The translations under genes were made by a program, and so were the position numbers. The notes beneath the pieces are model-generated. The model was given only the letters and a program-made list of their open reading frames with translations. It had not been told where the DNA came from and did no database searches. Positions 27,836 to 37,648 of a stretch of 41,562 nt of DNA are shown one piece after another (within the stretch, counting starts at the first letter, position 1; each line of letters starts with the position of its first letter). The stretch covers positions 1 to 41,562 of the forward strand of contig JAQUPD010000020.1 in the NCBI GenBank assembly GCA_028716785.1, in the 5' to 3' direction. This DNA is from Fidelibacterota bacterium (GTDB taxonomy: Bacteria > Fidelibacterota > Fidelibacteria > Fidelibacterales > Fidelibacteraceae).

Positions 27836-28678
27836 ATGATAGAAAATAATTCCTCTTCTCCATCCGATGTTATTTCTTTAAATGTTGCCATTGTCCTTTT
27901 TTTCGCAGGTTGGGGACTTTCTTTACTTTTATCTCCTCTTTTTACAGCGTCATTTATTCCCGATTCCTATTATAAAACATGTTTTACCATGATAATTCTG
28001 GAGCTTGTTTTCTTGCTTCCACTTGTGGTCTATGTGTGGAAAAAAAGGCCGGGTCTTTCCTTAAAGGCTGTTTTGGGCTTATCCCCACTTGATAAGGGAA
28101 TTTGGCTAGGGCTTCTTTTCTTTACAGGTGGTCTTTTAATTCTTTTTGATGCCCTTGATAGACTTTTAATCCACTGGGTGGATATTCCCCAAGAGTATTT
28201 ATCTCTTATGGAATCGCTAAAATGGTCGCGGCTTGATCAGGCATTTCTTATGATTTTTGCCGTTTCTTGTGTTGCTCCCTTTGCAGAAGAAACTTTTTTT
28301 CGGGGAATGCTTCTTAACTCTTTAGAACACGCGTTTCACAAACCTTTTGTAGCCGTTATCCTAGCGGCCTTTATCTTTGCGTTTGTGCATGCTATGCCGT
28401 GGTATTTTTTACAAATTGTTCTTCTTGGAATTGTCTTTGGTCTATTATCGTCAGGCTTAAGATCCGTGTGGCCTGCCATTTTTTGTCATGGGGCTTATAA
28501 TTTTTTCTCTATGATACTGTTAAATCTTGAAAAAGAACCAACATGGTATTCCATCAAAGATCAGGTTCGTAATGGATGGATTATCATTGCAGGTTTTCTT
28601 CTCTGGCGTGGTATTGTTCGTTTACAACCGTGGTTTTCTTTGCCAAAACCCGCTTCACAAAAGTCATCGGAATCATAA
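27836..28678 (+). CDS. CPBP-family intramembrane metalloprotease
   Basis: 280-residue membrane protein of the CPBP/Rce1 (ABI) family. The conserved elements are EETFFRG (EExxxR motif), FVHAMPWY (HxxxH-like motif) and FCHGAYNF, each in a predicted membrane helix; there are about seven to eight helices overall. It probably cleaves membrane proteins or peptides within the inner membrane; substrate unknown. ATG 27836 has only a weak AGG upstream. It follows the eIF2B-like gene by 8 nt. Confidence 0.85.
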   Translation: MIENNSSSPSDVISLNVAIVLFFAGWGLSLLLSPLFTASFIPDSYYKTCFTMIILELVFLLPLVVYVWKKRPGLSLKAVLGLSPLDKGIWLGLLFFTGGLLILFDALDRLLIHWVDIPQEYLSLMESLKWSRLDQAFLMIFAVSCVAPFAEETFFRGMLLNSLEHAFHKPFVAVILAAFIFAFVHAMPWYFLQIVLLGIVFGLLSSGLRSVWPAIFCHGAYNFFSMILLNLEKEPTWYSIKDQVRNGWIIIAGFLLWRGIVRLQPWFSLPKPASQKSSES

Positions 28679-28725
28679 AAAAGGACGTTCAGCTTCTCTC
28701 TACGATTCTGTATATTTTAGGCAGT

Positions 28726-29415
28726 ATGAAAAAACAAGGGTTACTCATAGGTATTTTTCTTCTTGTTTGTCTTGTCTCCTCGTTGCGTGCTCAACATTAC
28801 GAGATTTCATTACTGGGAATTCCTATGGCCCAAGTAAGTATTGAAAAGAAACCCAGCAACAAGCCATCCTCGATTACATATGAATATAAAGCAAAAACAA
28901 ACCGTTTTTTTTCATCTCTTTATAACGTAAATAATCAGTATCTTGTTACCATGGATTCCTCCATGGGCCGACTTCTATGCTACCGTAAAGAAATTTCCCA
29001 AAAAAATCTTAAGCAATCGTTTTGGGCGACCTATACAGATGAAGAAATTTTCTATTCAACGGGTGAAACAAGAGTCACTAACGGCCACTGGCATACCATT
29101 CTTTCTTTGCTTTTAAAGTTAACAATGATGGAATCTCTTGAGGATTTTCAACAGCCTATCGACATAGAAGGCGAATTTTATACAGCAATAGTCGTTCCAA
29201 CACAAACATCTTCTAATACAGTTGAATGGAATATTGAACTTATTCCCCAAGAAGGACGGCCACTTTTAGAGAAGACAGATATTTTTACCTCACGTCTTGC
29301 GGATCCAGAAGCCCAACGATCAATTACTGTTGATAGAAGTAGGAAGTGCATTATTGCAGCCCGATTTACCTTGCCCCCCTATACTCTTACAGCACAGCTT
29401 GTGGAGGATTCATGA
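28726..29415 (+). CDS. Secreted DUF3108-type protein
   Basis: 229-residue protein with a signal peptide (MKKQGLLIGIFLLVCLVSSLRA). The mature part is beta-rich and starts HYEISLLGIPMAQVSIE, then YKAKTNRFFSSLYNVNNQYLVTMD, which resembles the DUF3108 pattern of periplasmic or envelope proteins. Function unknown. I take ATG 28726 because the signal peptide begins there; the frame is open further upstream into the CPBP gene's 3' end. Its stop overlaps the start of the penicillin-acylase-like gene (ATGA), suggesting these two envelope proteins are made together. Confidence 0.6.
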   Translation: MKKQGLLIGIFLLVCLVSSLRAQHYEISLLGIPMAQVSIEKKPSNKPSSITYEYKAKTNRFFSSLYNVNNQYLVTMDSSMGRLLCYRKEISQKNLKQSFWATYTDEEIFYSTGETRVTNGHWHTILSLLLKLTMMESLEDFQQPIDIEGEFYTAIVVPTQTSSNTVEWNIELIPQEGRPLLEKTDIFTSRLADPEAQRSITVDRSRKCIIAARFTLPPYTLTAQLVEDS

Positions 29416-31067
29416 TGCGAAAAGCTCTCTATGTTATTCTCATTTTGTTTGTTGTTTTTTTATCTGCTTTTTTTATTATTCGTGCCTGGTTGCAGCAAGG
29501 AGAAATAACAGCCTATCAAAAAATTCGTATCATAGGTGAAGATGAAATTATTATTCAAACCCAACCTCCAGATAAAAAGTTAATTATCACTCTCAATTCT
29601 CCTACAGATTATTTTAGGGCTCTAGGATTTGCGCAAGCGATGGCAGTAGGCGATCGCATGACCTTTCTTCGCCTGTGTACAAGGGGAGAGCTCTCTCCTT
29701 ATTTTGGCTCTGATTATGCCGATATAGACGTGTATTTAAAACAGTGGCATTTTCGGGACCTTGCGTCCGAAACAATAGCAGCCCTAAATGATGAAACAGA
29801 AGGAATTCTTGAAAAATATATTCAAGGAATCAATCAGCGTTTTTCCGAGATGCCACCTCCTTCAGGATGCCGATGGTATTCTGTCAATACCGATCCCTGG
29901 TTACCCGAAGATATTCTAGCAATCTGGCATCTCTTGCGATGGTCCCAATTGGATAGGTGGCCGCTTACGATTTTTACACAAGCGACTGAAATTTATTATG
30001 GCCAGCAAGTAAAAAAGCACTTTGAGATCGTTTTAGGAACTTCAGTCTCAGGAACAATCACCGGGGATTATCTTCAGGATTTTATCACTCTTTATGCGTT
30101 AGATAAGAAGGTCCGGGATATTGTAGGATTGGCCCCAGGATTACAAGATCATGCCATTCAGGGGATTCCTCTTTTTACCTATCAAGGTGGAGAAAATGAA
30201 AACTGGCTTGATTGTGAAATACATCTCGATTCATTAACGTGGCGTAGCATTCAGTTTGCTGGATTACCTATCTCCTTTTTTAACACAAATGAGTATGCTG
30301 TTCCTGTTCAATGCCATGTTGTTCCTGTCGAAATAAAAGCATCCTTATTACATCAAAAAACACTCTCGGAAAAAGATGAACTCGTTATAAAAAGCGAAAC
30401 AATGAATTCGCAGCTGTACGTTCCTCTCTCACAATTTGATCGAGATGGCCGAGTATTTTCTCATCTTTTGTTGGAAGAAGCATGGGATACTACGGTTTTG
30501 AATCTCTTTTCCTATGTTTCAGCAACCGTCAATAATTCCTTGTCTATGCCGCCCATGATTAAAGGAAATGCAGAACAAGCGTTGTGTCGTGAAATTCAAA
30601 AGCACTATGCTACAGATTCCCTTCTATTGGAATTGAGTAAAACAAATGATCCTGCTCTTTGGGGTCTTTTTGTTGTTACCTTGCTGAATAAAGTGTATCA
30701 GGACGATTTGGACGTTATACATCCCATTTTTTCAGAGTGGCAAAAAGCGTATCCTGGATTTTTCTTGAATCATCTTTTGTTGGTCATGAAAAATCCCTAC
30801 TCTTCATGGTGGGATTTACGAGAAACGCCCACCTATGTTGAAAACATGGATGATATTTTTTATACCATTTCACAACAAGTTATGAAACAAAAAAAGAGAG
30901 GTGATATGCACATTCACATCCTTGAAAAAACAGGTCATCCCCTGGGACGGTTTCACCTTTTAACAGGCTCTTATCGATATGTACCAAAAACGATAACGCT
31001 TCCCCTTTTTATTAGACAAGAAAATGGGAGTTATCTGTACAATACCTTTGTATATGTTCCCCTTTAA
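29412..31067 (+). CDS. Penicillin-acylase-like protein without the N-terminal nucleophile
   Basis: 551-residue protein with an N-terminal membrane anchor (ALYVILILFVVFLSAFFIIR). The alpha-chain region of penicillin amidase/acyl-homoserine-lactone acylase is recognisable: YFRALGFAQAMAVGDRM then RLCTRGELSPYFG and LEKYIQGINQRF. The autoprocessing site of active family members is GSNNW, whose Ser is the nucleophile. Here the segment is GGENENW (259-265), with Asn262 at the aligned position. The usual DPHL is EIHL, and the rest is shorter than normal. It should neither mature nor hydrolyse amides in the usual way, so a structural or binding role is inferred. GGAGG at 29403-29407 supports ATG 29412. 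Confidence 0.6.
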   Translation: MMRKALYVILILFVVFLSAFFIIRAWLQQGEITAYQKIRIIGEDEIIIQTQPPDKKLIITLNSPTDYFRALGFAQAMAVGDRMTFLRLCTRGELSPYFGSDYADIDVYLKQWHFRDLASETIAALNDETEGILEKYIQGINQRFSEMPPPSGCRWYSVNTDPWLPEDILAIWHLLRWSQLDRWPLTIFTQATEIYYGQQVKKHFEIVLGTSVSGTITGDYLQDFITLYALDKKVRDIVGLAPGLQDHAIQGIPLFTYQGGENENWLDCEIHLDSLTWRSIQFAGLPISFFNTNEYAVPVQCHVVPVEIKASLLHQKTLSEKDELVIKSETMNSQLYVPLSQFDRDGRVFSHLLLEEAWDTTVLNLFSYVSATVNNSLSMPPMIKGNAEQALCREIQKHYATDSLLLELSKTNDPALWGLFVVTLLNKVYQDDLDVIHPIFSEWQKAYPGFFLNHLLLVMKNPYSSWWDLRETPTYVENMDDIFYTISQQVMKQKKRGDMHIHILEKTGHPLGRFHLLTGSYRYVPKTITLPLFIRQENGSYLYNTFVYVPL

Positions 31068-31134
31068 GGTTCTTCTGAAAACTTATGGCGTATGTTTCAA
31101 TCCTTTCTGCAGTGGCATCCAGGACTGATTTTTC

Positions 31135-31653
31135 TTAGTTGGCAGGAATGTGTTTCTCTGTTTCTTTGGTGTAAGCAAGAGCATCTGCTAACCGAAGCAT
31201 CTCGTCAACATTTCGTTCAAGATTAAAATTATTAACAAGTTGTGCTTGAACAATTCCTGCTTTATCAATTAAAAAAGAAGCGCATATTGCTACACTATCT
31301 AAATGCCCAACACCATGTTTTTGAGCAATTTCAGGGGTTATATCTGCAACAAGAAAATATTGGACATTCCCAATACCTCCCTTGGTCTGTGGGATTTTTC
31401 TAGGCCAAATGGGTATAGTGTGAGTCAACTGAAACACCGATCACTTGAAGTTTACGCCTTTAAAGTCGTCCAATCATTTATCATAAGCAATAATTTCAGT
31501 TAGACACAAATAGCTATAATCCATAGGCCAGAAAAATAAAAGCAGGCCCTGGCCTTTATAATCGTAAAGATGAAAAGAAGCATTTATTGTATTATCTGGC
31601 ATAATAGTCGGGGCAATAAAATCAGGCACTTAACGAACAACAAGTAAACTCAT
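31135..31653 (-). pseudogene. Decayed 2-Cys peroxiredoxin (AhpC/Prx1 type)
   Basis: Reading the minus strand from the ATG at 31653 gives an almost complete peroxiredoxin: MSLLVVR-stop-VPDFIAP, then DYKGQGLLLFFWPMDYSYLCLTEIIAYDK-stop-LDDF (shown with its breaks). The path then needs a frameshift into VIGVSVDSHYTHLA-stop (a Trp codon turned TAG) and a second shift back to TKGGIGNVQYFLVADITPE, continuing to the end at 31135. Three in-frame nonsense changes and two frameshifts make it nonfunctional. The peroxidatic Cys survives, although the following Pro is Leu; the C-terminal resolving Cys is replaced (HIPAN instead of CPAN). The last 100 codons remain open and could be mistaken for a gene. Confidence 0.85.
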
Positions 31654-32058
31654 TGTTGTCTCATTTTGTTTATCTAAATTTCGTTTTTATTTATCAAAAC
31701 ACATGTTTATCAAGAGTATTATTACTATTTCTGAAAAGAATTTTCAAAGGAATTGTTAAGATCACAAGCTTTTATTTTCCCTTGAGTATACAGAATTTAA
31801 TGTTTTTTTTGAAAGGGAGTTTTTCTTTTCTTTTTGTAAAAAGTCTCAAAGGATATGAAAGAAATAGTAAAATTATACCTTTTAATAATTCATCATTTTA
31901 TACATGAATTAATCTTTAATATGGTTTTGAGAGTACTGGTTTTGGGTTATCAGTTTTTATGATCATTTGAGTCTTGGTATAGGATATCATACTTTTTTAA
32001 AAAGGACCCAGAAAGGATTCAAGAGTTTTTCAGGAGGTATGGGATTTACAAATACGAT
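31654..32058. other. Gene-free AT-rich stretch
   Basis: About 400 bp between the peroxiredoxin pseudogene and the rpmE promoter. It is T-rich on the plus strand, with scattered short open frames of low-complexity hydrophobic residues. I could assign no protein, RNA or repeat. An AGGAGG at 32034-32039 sits one base from an ATG that opens a 12-codon frame, too close to be a working ribosome site. It may contain remnants of more genes lost with the peroxiredoxin. Confidence 0.5.
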
Positions 32059-32087
32059 TTGTTTTTTTGAGAAGTGATGTGTAAAAT
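32059..32087 (+). promoter_or_regulatory. Possible promoter for rpmE operon
   Basis: TTGTTT at 32059-32064 and TAAAAT at 32082-32087 are separated by 17 bp. The -10 matches 5 of 6 bases, the -35 only 3 of 6. Transcription would start near 32094, giving a short leader before the rpmE ATG at 32122. The AT-rich background weakens the call. Confidence 0.35.
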
Positions 32088-32121
32088 ACTTAGCTAAGTA
32101 AACGAGAAAAAGAGGATTCTC

Positions 32122-32331
32122 ATGAAAGATAAAATTCATCCAAAATATGAGCCCTGCACCATTACCTGCTCATGCGGGAATGTGATAGAAACGCGCAGCA
32201 CCATTGGGGATATCCGTGTTGAAATTTGTTCAGCTTGTCATCCCTTTTATACCGGGAAACAAAAACTTCTAGATACGGCAGGACGTATCGAAAAATACAA
32301 CAGAAAATATAAAATCAATTCTCAAAAGTAA
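32122..32331 (+). CDS. rpmE: 50S ribosomal protein L31 (zinc-binding form)
   Basis: 69-residue L31 with [20 protein letters not shown] at its start. The zinc-ligand cysteines are C16, C18, C36 and C39, so this is the C+ form, which can also act as a zinc store. The family hallmark [13 protein letters not shown] is present. AGAGGA at about 32110 supports ATG 32122. It leads the rpmE-DUF1385-prfA-prmC group, a common bacterial arrangement. Confidence 0.97.
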   Translation: MKDKIHPKYEPCTITCSCGNVIETRSTIGDIRVEICSACHPFYTGKQKLLDTAGRIEKYNRKYKINSQK

Positions 32332-32338
32332 GTCATTT

Positions 32339-33328
32339 ATGAATATCCGGTGGTTATCCCGGAGTCTGACACTGATTTTACAGAAATCGTCCATCCTTGT
32401 TGGGGGGCAAGCTGTGATCGAGGGTGTAATGATGCGTGTCCCCGGGGCTTATGCAACAGCTGTTCGGACTCCGGATAAGACAATTGTTACAGAGCGGAAG
32501 CTTTTTATTTCTGCAGCAAAACGGGTAAAGGGATTGGCGTTGCCAGTGATACGTGGGATTGTATCACTCTTTGAATCCCTGAAAATTGGTATGGAAACGC
32601 TTCAGTTTTCTGTTGATCTTGCGATGCCAGAACAAGAAAAACCCACAAATACATGGCGGCAAAAAATTTATGATTTATTGACATTACTTTTTTCCTTTAT
32701 TCTTGCGTTGGGTCTTTTTGCTATTCTGCCTTTATGGTTTACAACAGAGGTTTTTCCAATTGAAAAAACAGCATGGCTTTTTAACCTTGTGGTGGGACTT
32801 TTTCGTGTTCTTTTTTTCCTTGTCTATTTGCTTTTGATACGCCAGATGAAGGATGTCAAACGCCTTTTTGAGTACCATGGTGCTGAGCATAAAACGGTAT
32901 TTGCTTTTGAAAAGGGTCAGGATATGTGCATTGAAAATATTCGTCCTTTTTCAACTTACCATCCCCGGTGCGGTACGAGTTTTCTTTTTATAACCTTGAT
33001 AAATGCGATTGTTATGTATGCCATTATTGATTCGCTTATTATGACTTTTTATGGACCAATGTCCCTTACAATACGCCTTTTAGTCCACCTACCTCTCATT
33101 CCGCTTGTTATGGGGGTTGGCTATGAGGTTCTAAAAGGAATGAGTCGTTACATGGAAAATCCTTGGGTTGGATGGATGGCGAAACCAGGACTTTGGCTTC
33201 AACATATTACCACATCGCAGCCTGATGATTCGCAAATAGAATGTGCCCTTTCAGCCTTGAAAGCGGCTTTTGCGGATTCATGGGATTTATATACGGGTAA
33301 AGAATATATCGCCGAAGCAGTTGATTAA
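32339..33328 (+). CDS. DUF1385 membrane protein
   Basis: 329-residue polytopic membrane protein of the DUF1385 family (COG3872; function unknown). Diagnostic segments are [23 protein letters not shown] near the N terminus, [14 protein letters not shown], and [11 protein letters not shown]. About four to six hydrophobic helices follow in the middle. The family usually sits between rpmE and prfA, as here. Its stop overlaps the prfA ATG by one base (TAATG), pointing to coupled translation. Confidence 0.93.
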   Translation: MNIRWLSRSLTLILQKSSILVGGQAVIEGVMMRVPGAYATAVRTPDKTIVTERKLFISAAKRVKGLALPVIRGIVSLFESLKIGMETLQFSVDLAMPEQEKPTNTWRQKIYDLLTLLFSFILALGLFAILPLWFTTEVFPIEKTAWLFNLVVGLFRVLFFLVYLLLIRQMKDVKRLFEYHGAEHKTVFAFEKGQDMCIENIRPFSTYHPRCGTSFLFITLINAIVMYAIIDSLIMTFYGPMSLTIRLLVHLPLIPLVMGVGYEVLKGMSRYMENPWVGWMAKPGLWLQHITTSQPDDSQIECALSALKAAFADSWDLYTGKEYIAEAVD

Positions 33329-34389
33329 TGAGAGATAAGCTTGAACACATAAAAAACCGGTATCATGAGATTCTGGAGTCGTTGGCTGATCCAGATATTT
33401 TCCGCGATCAAGAACGGTATAAACGGTTAACGCGGGATCAAAAAAATTTAGAACCTATCATTCACGCGACAGATGAATATGAAAAGCTTCTGGATCATAT
33501 TCATGACGATGAACAAATCCTTCGGGAAAATGATTCAGAACTGAAGCAACTTGTCCGGGAAGAGCTGGATGATCTCCTTGAAAAGAAGGTTGCCTTGGAG
33601 AATCATTTAAAAATGTTGCTTATTCCTAAAGATCCTAATGATGAGCGAAACACCATCTTAGAAATCCGAAGTGGCACAGGAGGCGAAGAAGCAGCCCTGT
33701 TTGCAGCTGATCTTTACCGCATGTATAGGCGGTATGCTGAAAGACAGGGGTGGGATGTGGAAGTACTTGCCTCGTCTGAATTAGGCATTGGTGGTATCAA
33801 GGAAATATCGCTCCTTATTTCAGGGGAGAATGTTTACAGCAGATTGAAATATGAATCAGGGGTTCATCGGGTTCAGCGTGTCCCTGTAACGGAAAGTTCG
33901 GGGCGTATCCATACTTCGGCGGCAACGGTTGCTGTTCTTCCAGAAATGGATGATGTAGATGTAGAAATCGATGAAAAAGATATTCGAATTGATACATATC
34001 GTGCAACAGGCCATGGAGGTCAGCATGTAAACAAAACGGATTCTGCTATTCGCATTACTCATTTTCCTACGGGAATTGTTGTGACATGTCAGGATGAAAG
34101 TTCGCAACACAAAAATAAAGAGAAGGCACTTAAAATTTTATACAGCCGGATATATTCTGCATTAGCGGAAGAACGACAAAAAACTATTGCGGAGACTCGG
34201 AAATCCCAGGTATCCACTGGCGATCGGAGCGCAAAAATTCGTACGTATAATTTTCCTCAGGGACGGGTAACGGATCACCGAATTAATTATACAACGCACA
34301 ATCTTTCTGACATCATGGATGGGAATCTGGATGAATTAATTGATCAGCTCACGTTAGCACATAATGTAGAAAAATTAAAAACCCTATAA
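33328..34389 (+). CDS. prfA: Peptide chain release factor 1
   Basis: 353-residue RF1 that reads UAA and UAG. The GGQ motif (230-232, in [14 protein letters not shown]) triggers peptide release. The stop-recognition loop reads PVT at 186-188 ([20 protein letters not shown]), the RF1 PxT form rather than the SPF of RF2. Length and domain order are normal. It sits between DUF1385 and prmC, whose product methylates the GGQ glutamine. Confidence 0.97.
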   Translation: MRDKLEHIKNRYHEILESLADPDIFRDQERYKRLTRDQKNLEPIIHATDEYEKLLDHIHDDEQILRENDSELKQLVREELDDLLEKKVALENHLKMLLIPKDPNDERNTILEIRSGTGGEEAALFAADLYRMYRRYAERQGWDVEVLASSELGIGGIKEISLLISGENVYSRLKYESGVHRVQRVPVTESSGRIHTSAATVAVLPEMDDVDVEIDEKDIRIDTYRATGHGGQHVNKTDSAIRITHFPTGIVVTCQDESSQHKNKEKALKILYSRIYSALAEERQKTIAETRKSQVSTGDRSAKIRTYNFPQGRVTDHRINYTTHNLSDIMDGNLDELIDQLTLAHNVEKLKTL

Positions 34390-34391
34390 AA

Positions 34392-35264
34392 ATGTCTCCA
34401 AAAAATTCCGAAAAGGAGTGGCGTTTAATTGATTTGTTGCACTGGTCAGTAGAGTATCTAACACAAAAAGGTGTAGAGGATGCACGGACTGCCGTGGAAT
34501 GGATGCTCACATCCCTTTTAAACATGTCCAGGGTAGATTTATATCTGAATTTTGATCGACCCATAAGTCGAAACGAACTGGATCGCTATAAACCCTTATT
34601 GCTAAAGTGTGCTGCCCATCAACCGGTTCAGCAAGTGATTGGACAGGCTGATTTTTATGGTTTGCAATTGACTGTGAGTCCCCATGTTTTGATTCCTCGT
34701 CCTGAAACGGAACGACTTGTTGACTATGTTATAGAAAAAACAAAATCGCGAAAAGAACCCTTTCATATTTTGGATATTGGAAGTGGTACGGGTGCCATCG
34801 CTATAGCGATAGCCAAACATCGTCCTCTCGCTTACATTCATGCGTTGGAAATTTCACCAGTAGCAGTGGATATCCTTAAAAAAAATTGTCGTTTTCATAA
34901 TGTTGAGAATCAAATAACAATTATTCAGGAAGATATTTTCCAATGGGAGCCTTCAAATCCCTATGATATTATTGTCAGCAATCCCCCTTATATTGCTTCT
35001 CAAGAGATGGCATCATTGCCACGCAATGTTGGCTATTATGAACCGCCCCTTGCGTTAACGGATAATGATGATGGCCTTACATTTTACCGGTTTTTTGCAG
35101 TTCATTTTAAGGATTGGCTAGTCTCGGGGGGAATGGCTGTGTTGGAATTTGGCGGCCCAGCACAAAGCGATGCCATCAAAAAAATTTTTCATGCCTATCA
35201 AGATGTTACTATCCATACCGATTATCAAAAAGATGATCGATTTGTAAGCTTTTTTCGTCCTTAA
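34392..35264 (+). CDS. prmC: Release factor glutamine methyltransferase PrmC
   Basis: 290-residue SAM-dependent methyltransferase that modifies the Gln of the release-factor GGQ motif. The N-terminal helical substrate domain spans about 1-85. Then come VLIPRPETE, the SAM motif ILDIGSGTGAIAIAIA and the catalytic NPPY at 197-200. ATG 34392 begins two bases after prfA ends. The operon pairs enzyme and substrate. Confidence 0.96.
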   Translation: MSPKNSEKEWRLIDLLHWSVEYLTQKGVEDARTAVEWMLTSLLNMSRVDLYLNFDRPISRNELDRYKPLLLKCAAHQPVQQVIGQADFYGLQLTVSPHVLIPRPETERLVDYVIEKTKSRKEPFHILDIGSGTGAIAIAIAKHRPLAYIHALEISPVAVDILKKNCRFHNVENQITIIQEDIFQWEPSNPYDIIVSNPPYIASQEMASLPRNVGYYEPPLALTDNDDGLTFYRFFAVHFKDWLVSGGMAVLEFGGPAQSDAIKKIFHAYQDVTIHTDYQKDDRFVSFFRP

Positions 35265-35329
35265 CTTTTGAGAACATTTGCGTTTCAGTAACACTTTTGT
35301 AAATTCTCCCTCATAAAATGGAGGTTTTG

Positions 35330-37627
35330 GTGAGTAAAAATCTGGTTATTGTGGAATCCCCGTCAAAAGCAAAAACAATTAGTCGTTTTTTAGGCAAAGA
35401 TTATGATGTTGTTGCTTCAATGGGACACATTCGTGATTTGCCACCAAAAAGAATGGGAGTAAACATTGAAGGAAATTTTGAACCGTCTTACATCATTCCT
35501 CCAGACAAAAAGAAAGTGATTAAAGCGTTAAAAGAGAAAGTTTCACGGGCTGAAAAAGTATATTTAGCTACAGATGAAGACCGGGAGGGAGAGGCAATTG
35601 CCTGGCATCTGTGTGATGTTCTTGGGTTAGATTCAGAAAAGACTTCTCGCATTGTTTTTCATGAAATTACAAAAAAAGCCATCGAGGAAGCCTTAATAAA
35701 TCCTCGAATCATTGATTTTCATTTAGTGAAAGCCCAGCAAGCAAGGCGTGTTTTAGACCGTCTTGTGGGCTTTGAAATTTCACCAGTGCTGTGGAAAAAA
35801 GTGAAACCGGCACTTTCTGCTGGGCGAGTACAAAGCGTGGCTGTCCGCTTGGTTGTTGAACGGGAAGAAGAAATTCGGACATTTAAACCTCAGGCATCTT
35901 TTAAAATTACTGGACAATTTCGCCCTGACAATCGTGATGGATCGGTGTTTTCAGCGGATTTATCGGAAAAAGTCCCAACGGCAGAAAGCGCAAAAAAATT
36001 TCTTGAAGCCTGTATAGGCGCTACTTTTACAGTGGCGGATGTCGTAAAAAAACCGGGGATAAAAAATCCCCCTCCTCCTTTTATAACCTCAACCCTTCAA
36101 CAAGAGGCGGCTCGCAAGTTAGGCTTTTCAGTATCACGAACGATGACGGTTGCACAACAACTCTACGAAGCAGGATACATTACGTATATGCGTACCGATT
36201 CCGTGAATCTCTCTTCTTTTGCTATTGCTGCTGCAAAGAATCTCATTATAGACACCTATGGGGAAGCATATTCTAAACCGCGGAATTACAAAACAAAAAG
36301 CAAATCTGCTCAAGAAGCACACGAAGCCATCCGTCCGTCCTATTTAGATAAAGAGACAATTGAGGGTGATCGAAATCAGCAACAGCTTTATGATTTAATT
36401 CGTAAACGGATGATTGCCAGTCAAATGGCGCCAGCAAAGGTAGAAAATACACAGGTTACTATTGATATTTCAACCAGACCTGAAAAATTTATCGCAAAAG
36501 GGCAAGTCCTTATTTTTGATGGTTTTCTTAAACTCTATCAGGAATCGCAGGAGGATGAATCTCAGGAAAAATTGGCCATGCTTCCTGAACTTACAGTCAA
36601 TGAACTCCTCTTTCTTCAAGAGATGCAAGCTCGCCAGCGCTTTACAAAAGCACCAGCTCGTTATTCAGAAGCCTCCCTGGTACGAAAACTTGAAGAATTG
36701 GGTATTGGTCGCCCCTCTACTTATGCACCGATTATATCGACAATCCAAAAACGGAAATATGTGGTCATTGATAATCGGGAAGGGGAAGAGCGAGACATTG
36801 CTGTTTTTACGTTGAAAAATGGTCAGGTTTTAGAAAGCAAAGAGACAGAACGTTACGGAGTAGAAAAAAAGAAACTTTTTCCCACCGATATGGGAAATGT
36901 GGTAAATGCTTTTTTGGTAAAGCATTTTAAGGATATTTTGGACTATGGTTTTACAGCGGATATCGAAGTAGAATTTGATAGAATTGCTGAAGGAAAAGAA
37001 CCCTGGGAAACAATGATTCGAAAGTTTTATGGGCCATTTCATGAAAATGTTGAAAAAACATTGAAAGACGCTAAGAAATTTAAAGGAGAACGGTATCTTG
37101 GTAAGGATCCAATAAGTGGGCAAGATGTCTTTGTAAAAATTGGACGCTATGGGCCAGTCGCTCAATTAGGTCAGCCTAACAAAGACTTAAAACCCCGAAT
37201 TGTTGGCTTGCGTGACAATCAAAGTCTTGAAACAATCACCCTCGAAAAAGCGTTGGAACTTTTTAAACTCCCCCGGGAAATTGGTGTGTATGAAGAGGAA
37301 CCCATCCTTGCGAATGTTGGCCGTTTTGGTCCGTACTTGAAGCATAAAAATACCTTTTATGCCCTGGGAAAAGAGGACGATCCTTTTTCAATAACCCCTG
37401 AACGCGCAATTGAATGCATTGAAGAAAAGCGAGCGAAAGAAAAAAACAAGATAATTAAAGAATTTTCTGAGGAGCAAGATTTAAAAATTCTTAATGGTCG
37501 ATACGGCCCGTATATTTCATATAAAAAGAAAAATACAGCCATTCCCCGGAATATGGATGCAAAATCGTTAACTCTTGAAGAGTGTCACAAACTTATTAAA
37601 GCTGGAAATCAAAAGAAGAAACGGTGA
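35330..37627 (+). CDS. topA: DNA topoisomerase I (type IA)
   Basis: About 765 residues. The TOPRIM domain starts KNLVIVESPSKAKTISRFLG and includes TDEDREGEAIAWHL. The catalytic tyrosine is about Y286 in GYITYMRTDSVNLS. The C-terminal part has three glycine-rich repeats (KIGRYGPVAQLG, NVGRFGPYLKHK, LNGRYGPYISYKKK) and no zinc-finger CxxC pairs, unlike E. coli TopA. GTG 35330 is preferred because GGAGG at 35320-35324 is 5 nt before it. An ATG at 35318 would overlap that site. It relaxes negative supercoils. Confidence 0.95.
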   Translation: MSKNLVIVESPSKAKTISRFLGKDYDVVASMGHIRDLPPKRMGVNIEGNFEPSYIIPPDKKKVIKALKEKVSRAEKVYLATDEDREGEAIAWHLCDVLGLDSEKTSRIVFHEITKKAIEEALINPRIIDFHLVKAQQARRVLDRLVGFEISPVLWKKVKPALSAGRVQSVAVRLVVEREEEIRTFKPQASFKITGQFRPDNRDGSVFSADLSEKVPTAESAKKFLEACIGATFTVADVVKKPGIKNPPPPFITSTLQQEAARKLGFSVSRTMTVAQQLYEAGYITYMRTDSVNLSSFAIAAAKNLIIDTYGEAYSKPRNYKTKSKSAQEAHEAIRPSYLDKETIEGDRNQQQLYDLIRKRMIASQMAPAKVENTQVTIDISTRPEKFIAKGQVLIFDGFLKLYQESQEDESQEKLAMLPELTVNELLFLQEMQARQRFTKAPARYSEASLVRKLEELGIGRPSTYAPIISTIQKRKYVVIDNREGEERDIAVFTLKNGQVLESKETERYGVEKKKLFPTDMGNVVNAFLVKHFKDILDYGFTADIEVEFDRIAEGKEPWETMIRKFYGPFHENVEKTLKDAKKFKGERYLGKDPISGQDVFVKIGRYGPVAQLGQPNKDLKPRIVGLRDNQSLETITLEKALELFKLPREIGVYEEEPILANVGRFGPYLKHKNTFYALGKEDDPFSITPERAIECIEEKRAKEKNKIIKEFSEEQDLKILNGRYGPYISYKKKNTAIPRNMDAKSLTLEECHKLIKAGNQKKKR

Positions 37628-37648
37628 AACGAAAAGGAAAATGAATTC

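Noticed and set aside
31135-31437. Apparent intact 100-residue minus-strand gene
   Set aside because: It is only the C-terminal part of the peroxiredoxin pseudogene and lacks the active-site half.
31653-31907. 84-codon plus-strand open frame in the gap before rpmE
   Set aside because: Phe/Leu-rich low-complexity translation, no ribosome site, no family motif; it starts antisense at the pseudogene edge.
31960-32070. Short frame with a KKDPERIQEFFRRYGI-like translation before rpmE
   Set aside because: Looks protein-like, but is under 40 codons with a stop just upstream and no recognisable family; too little to call a pseudogene.
35318-35329. ATG start for topA
   Set aside because: The ATG overlaps the GGAGG ribosome site that fits the GTG at 35330.
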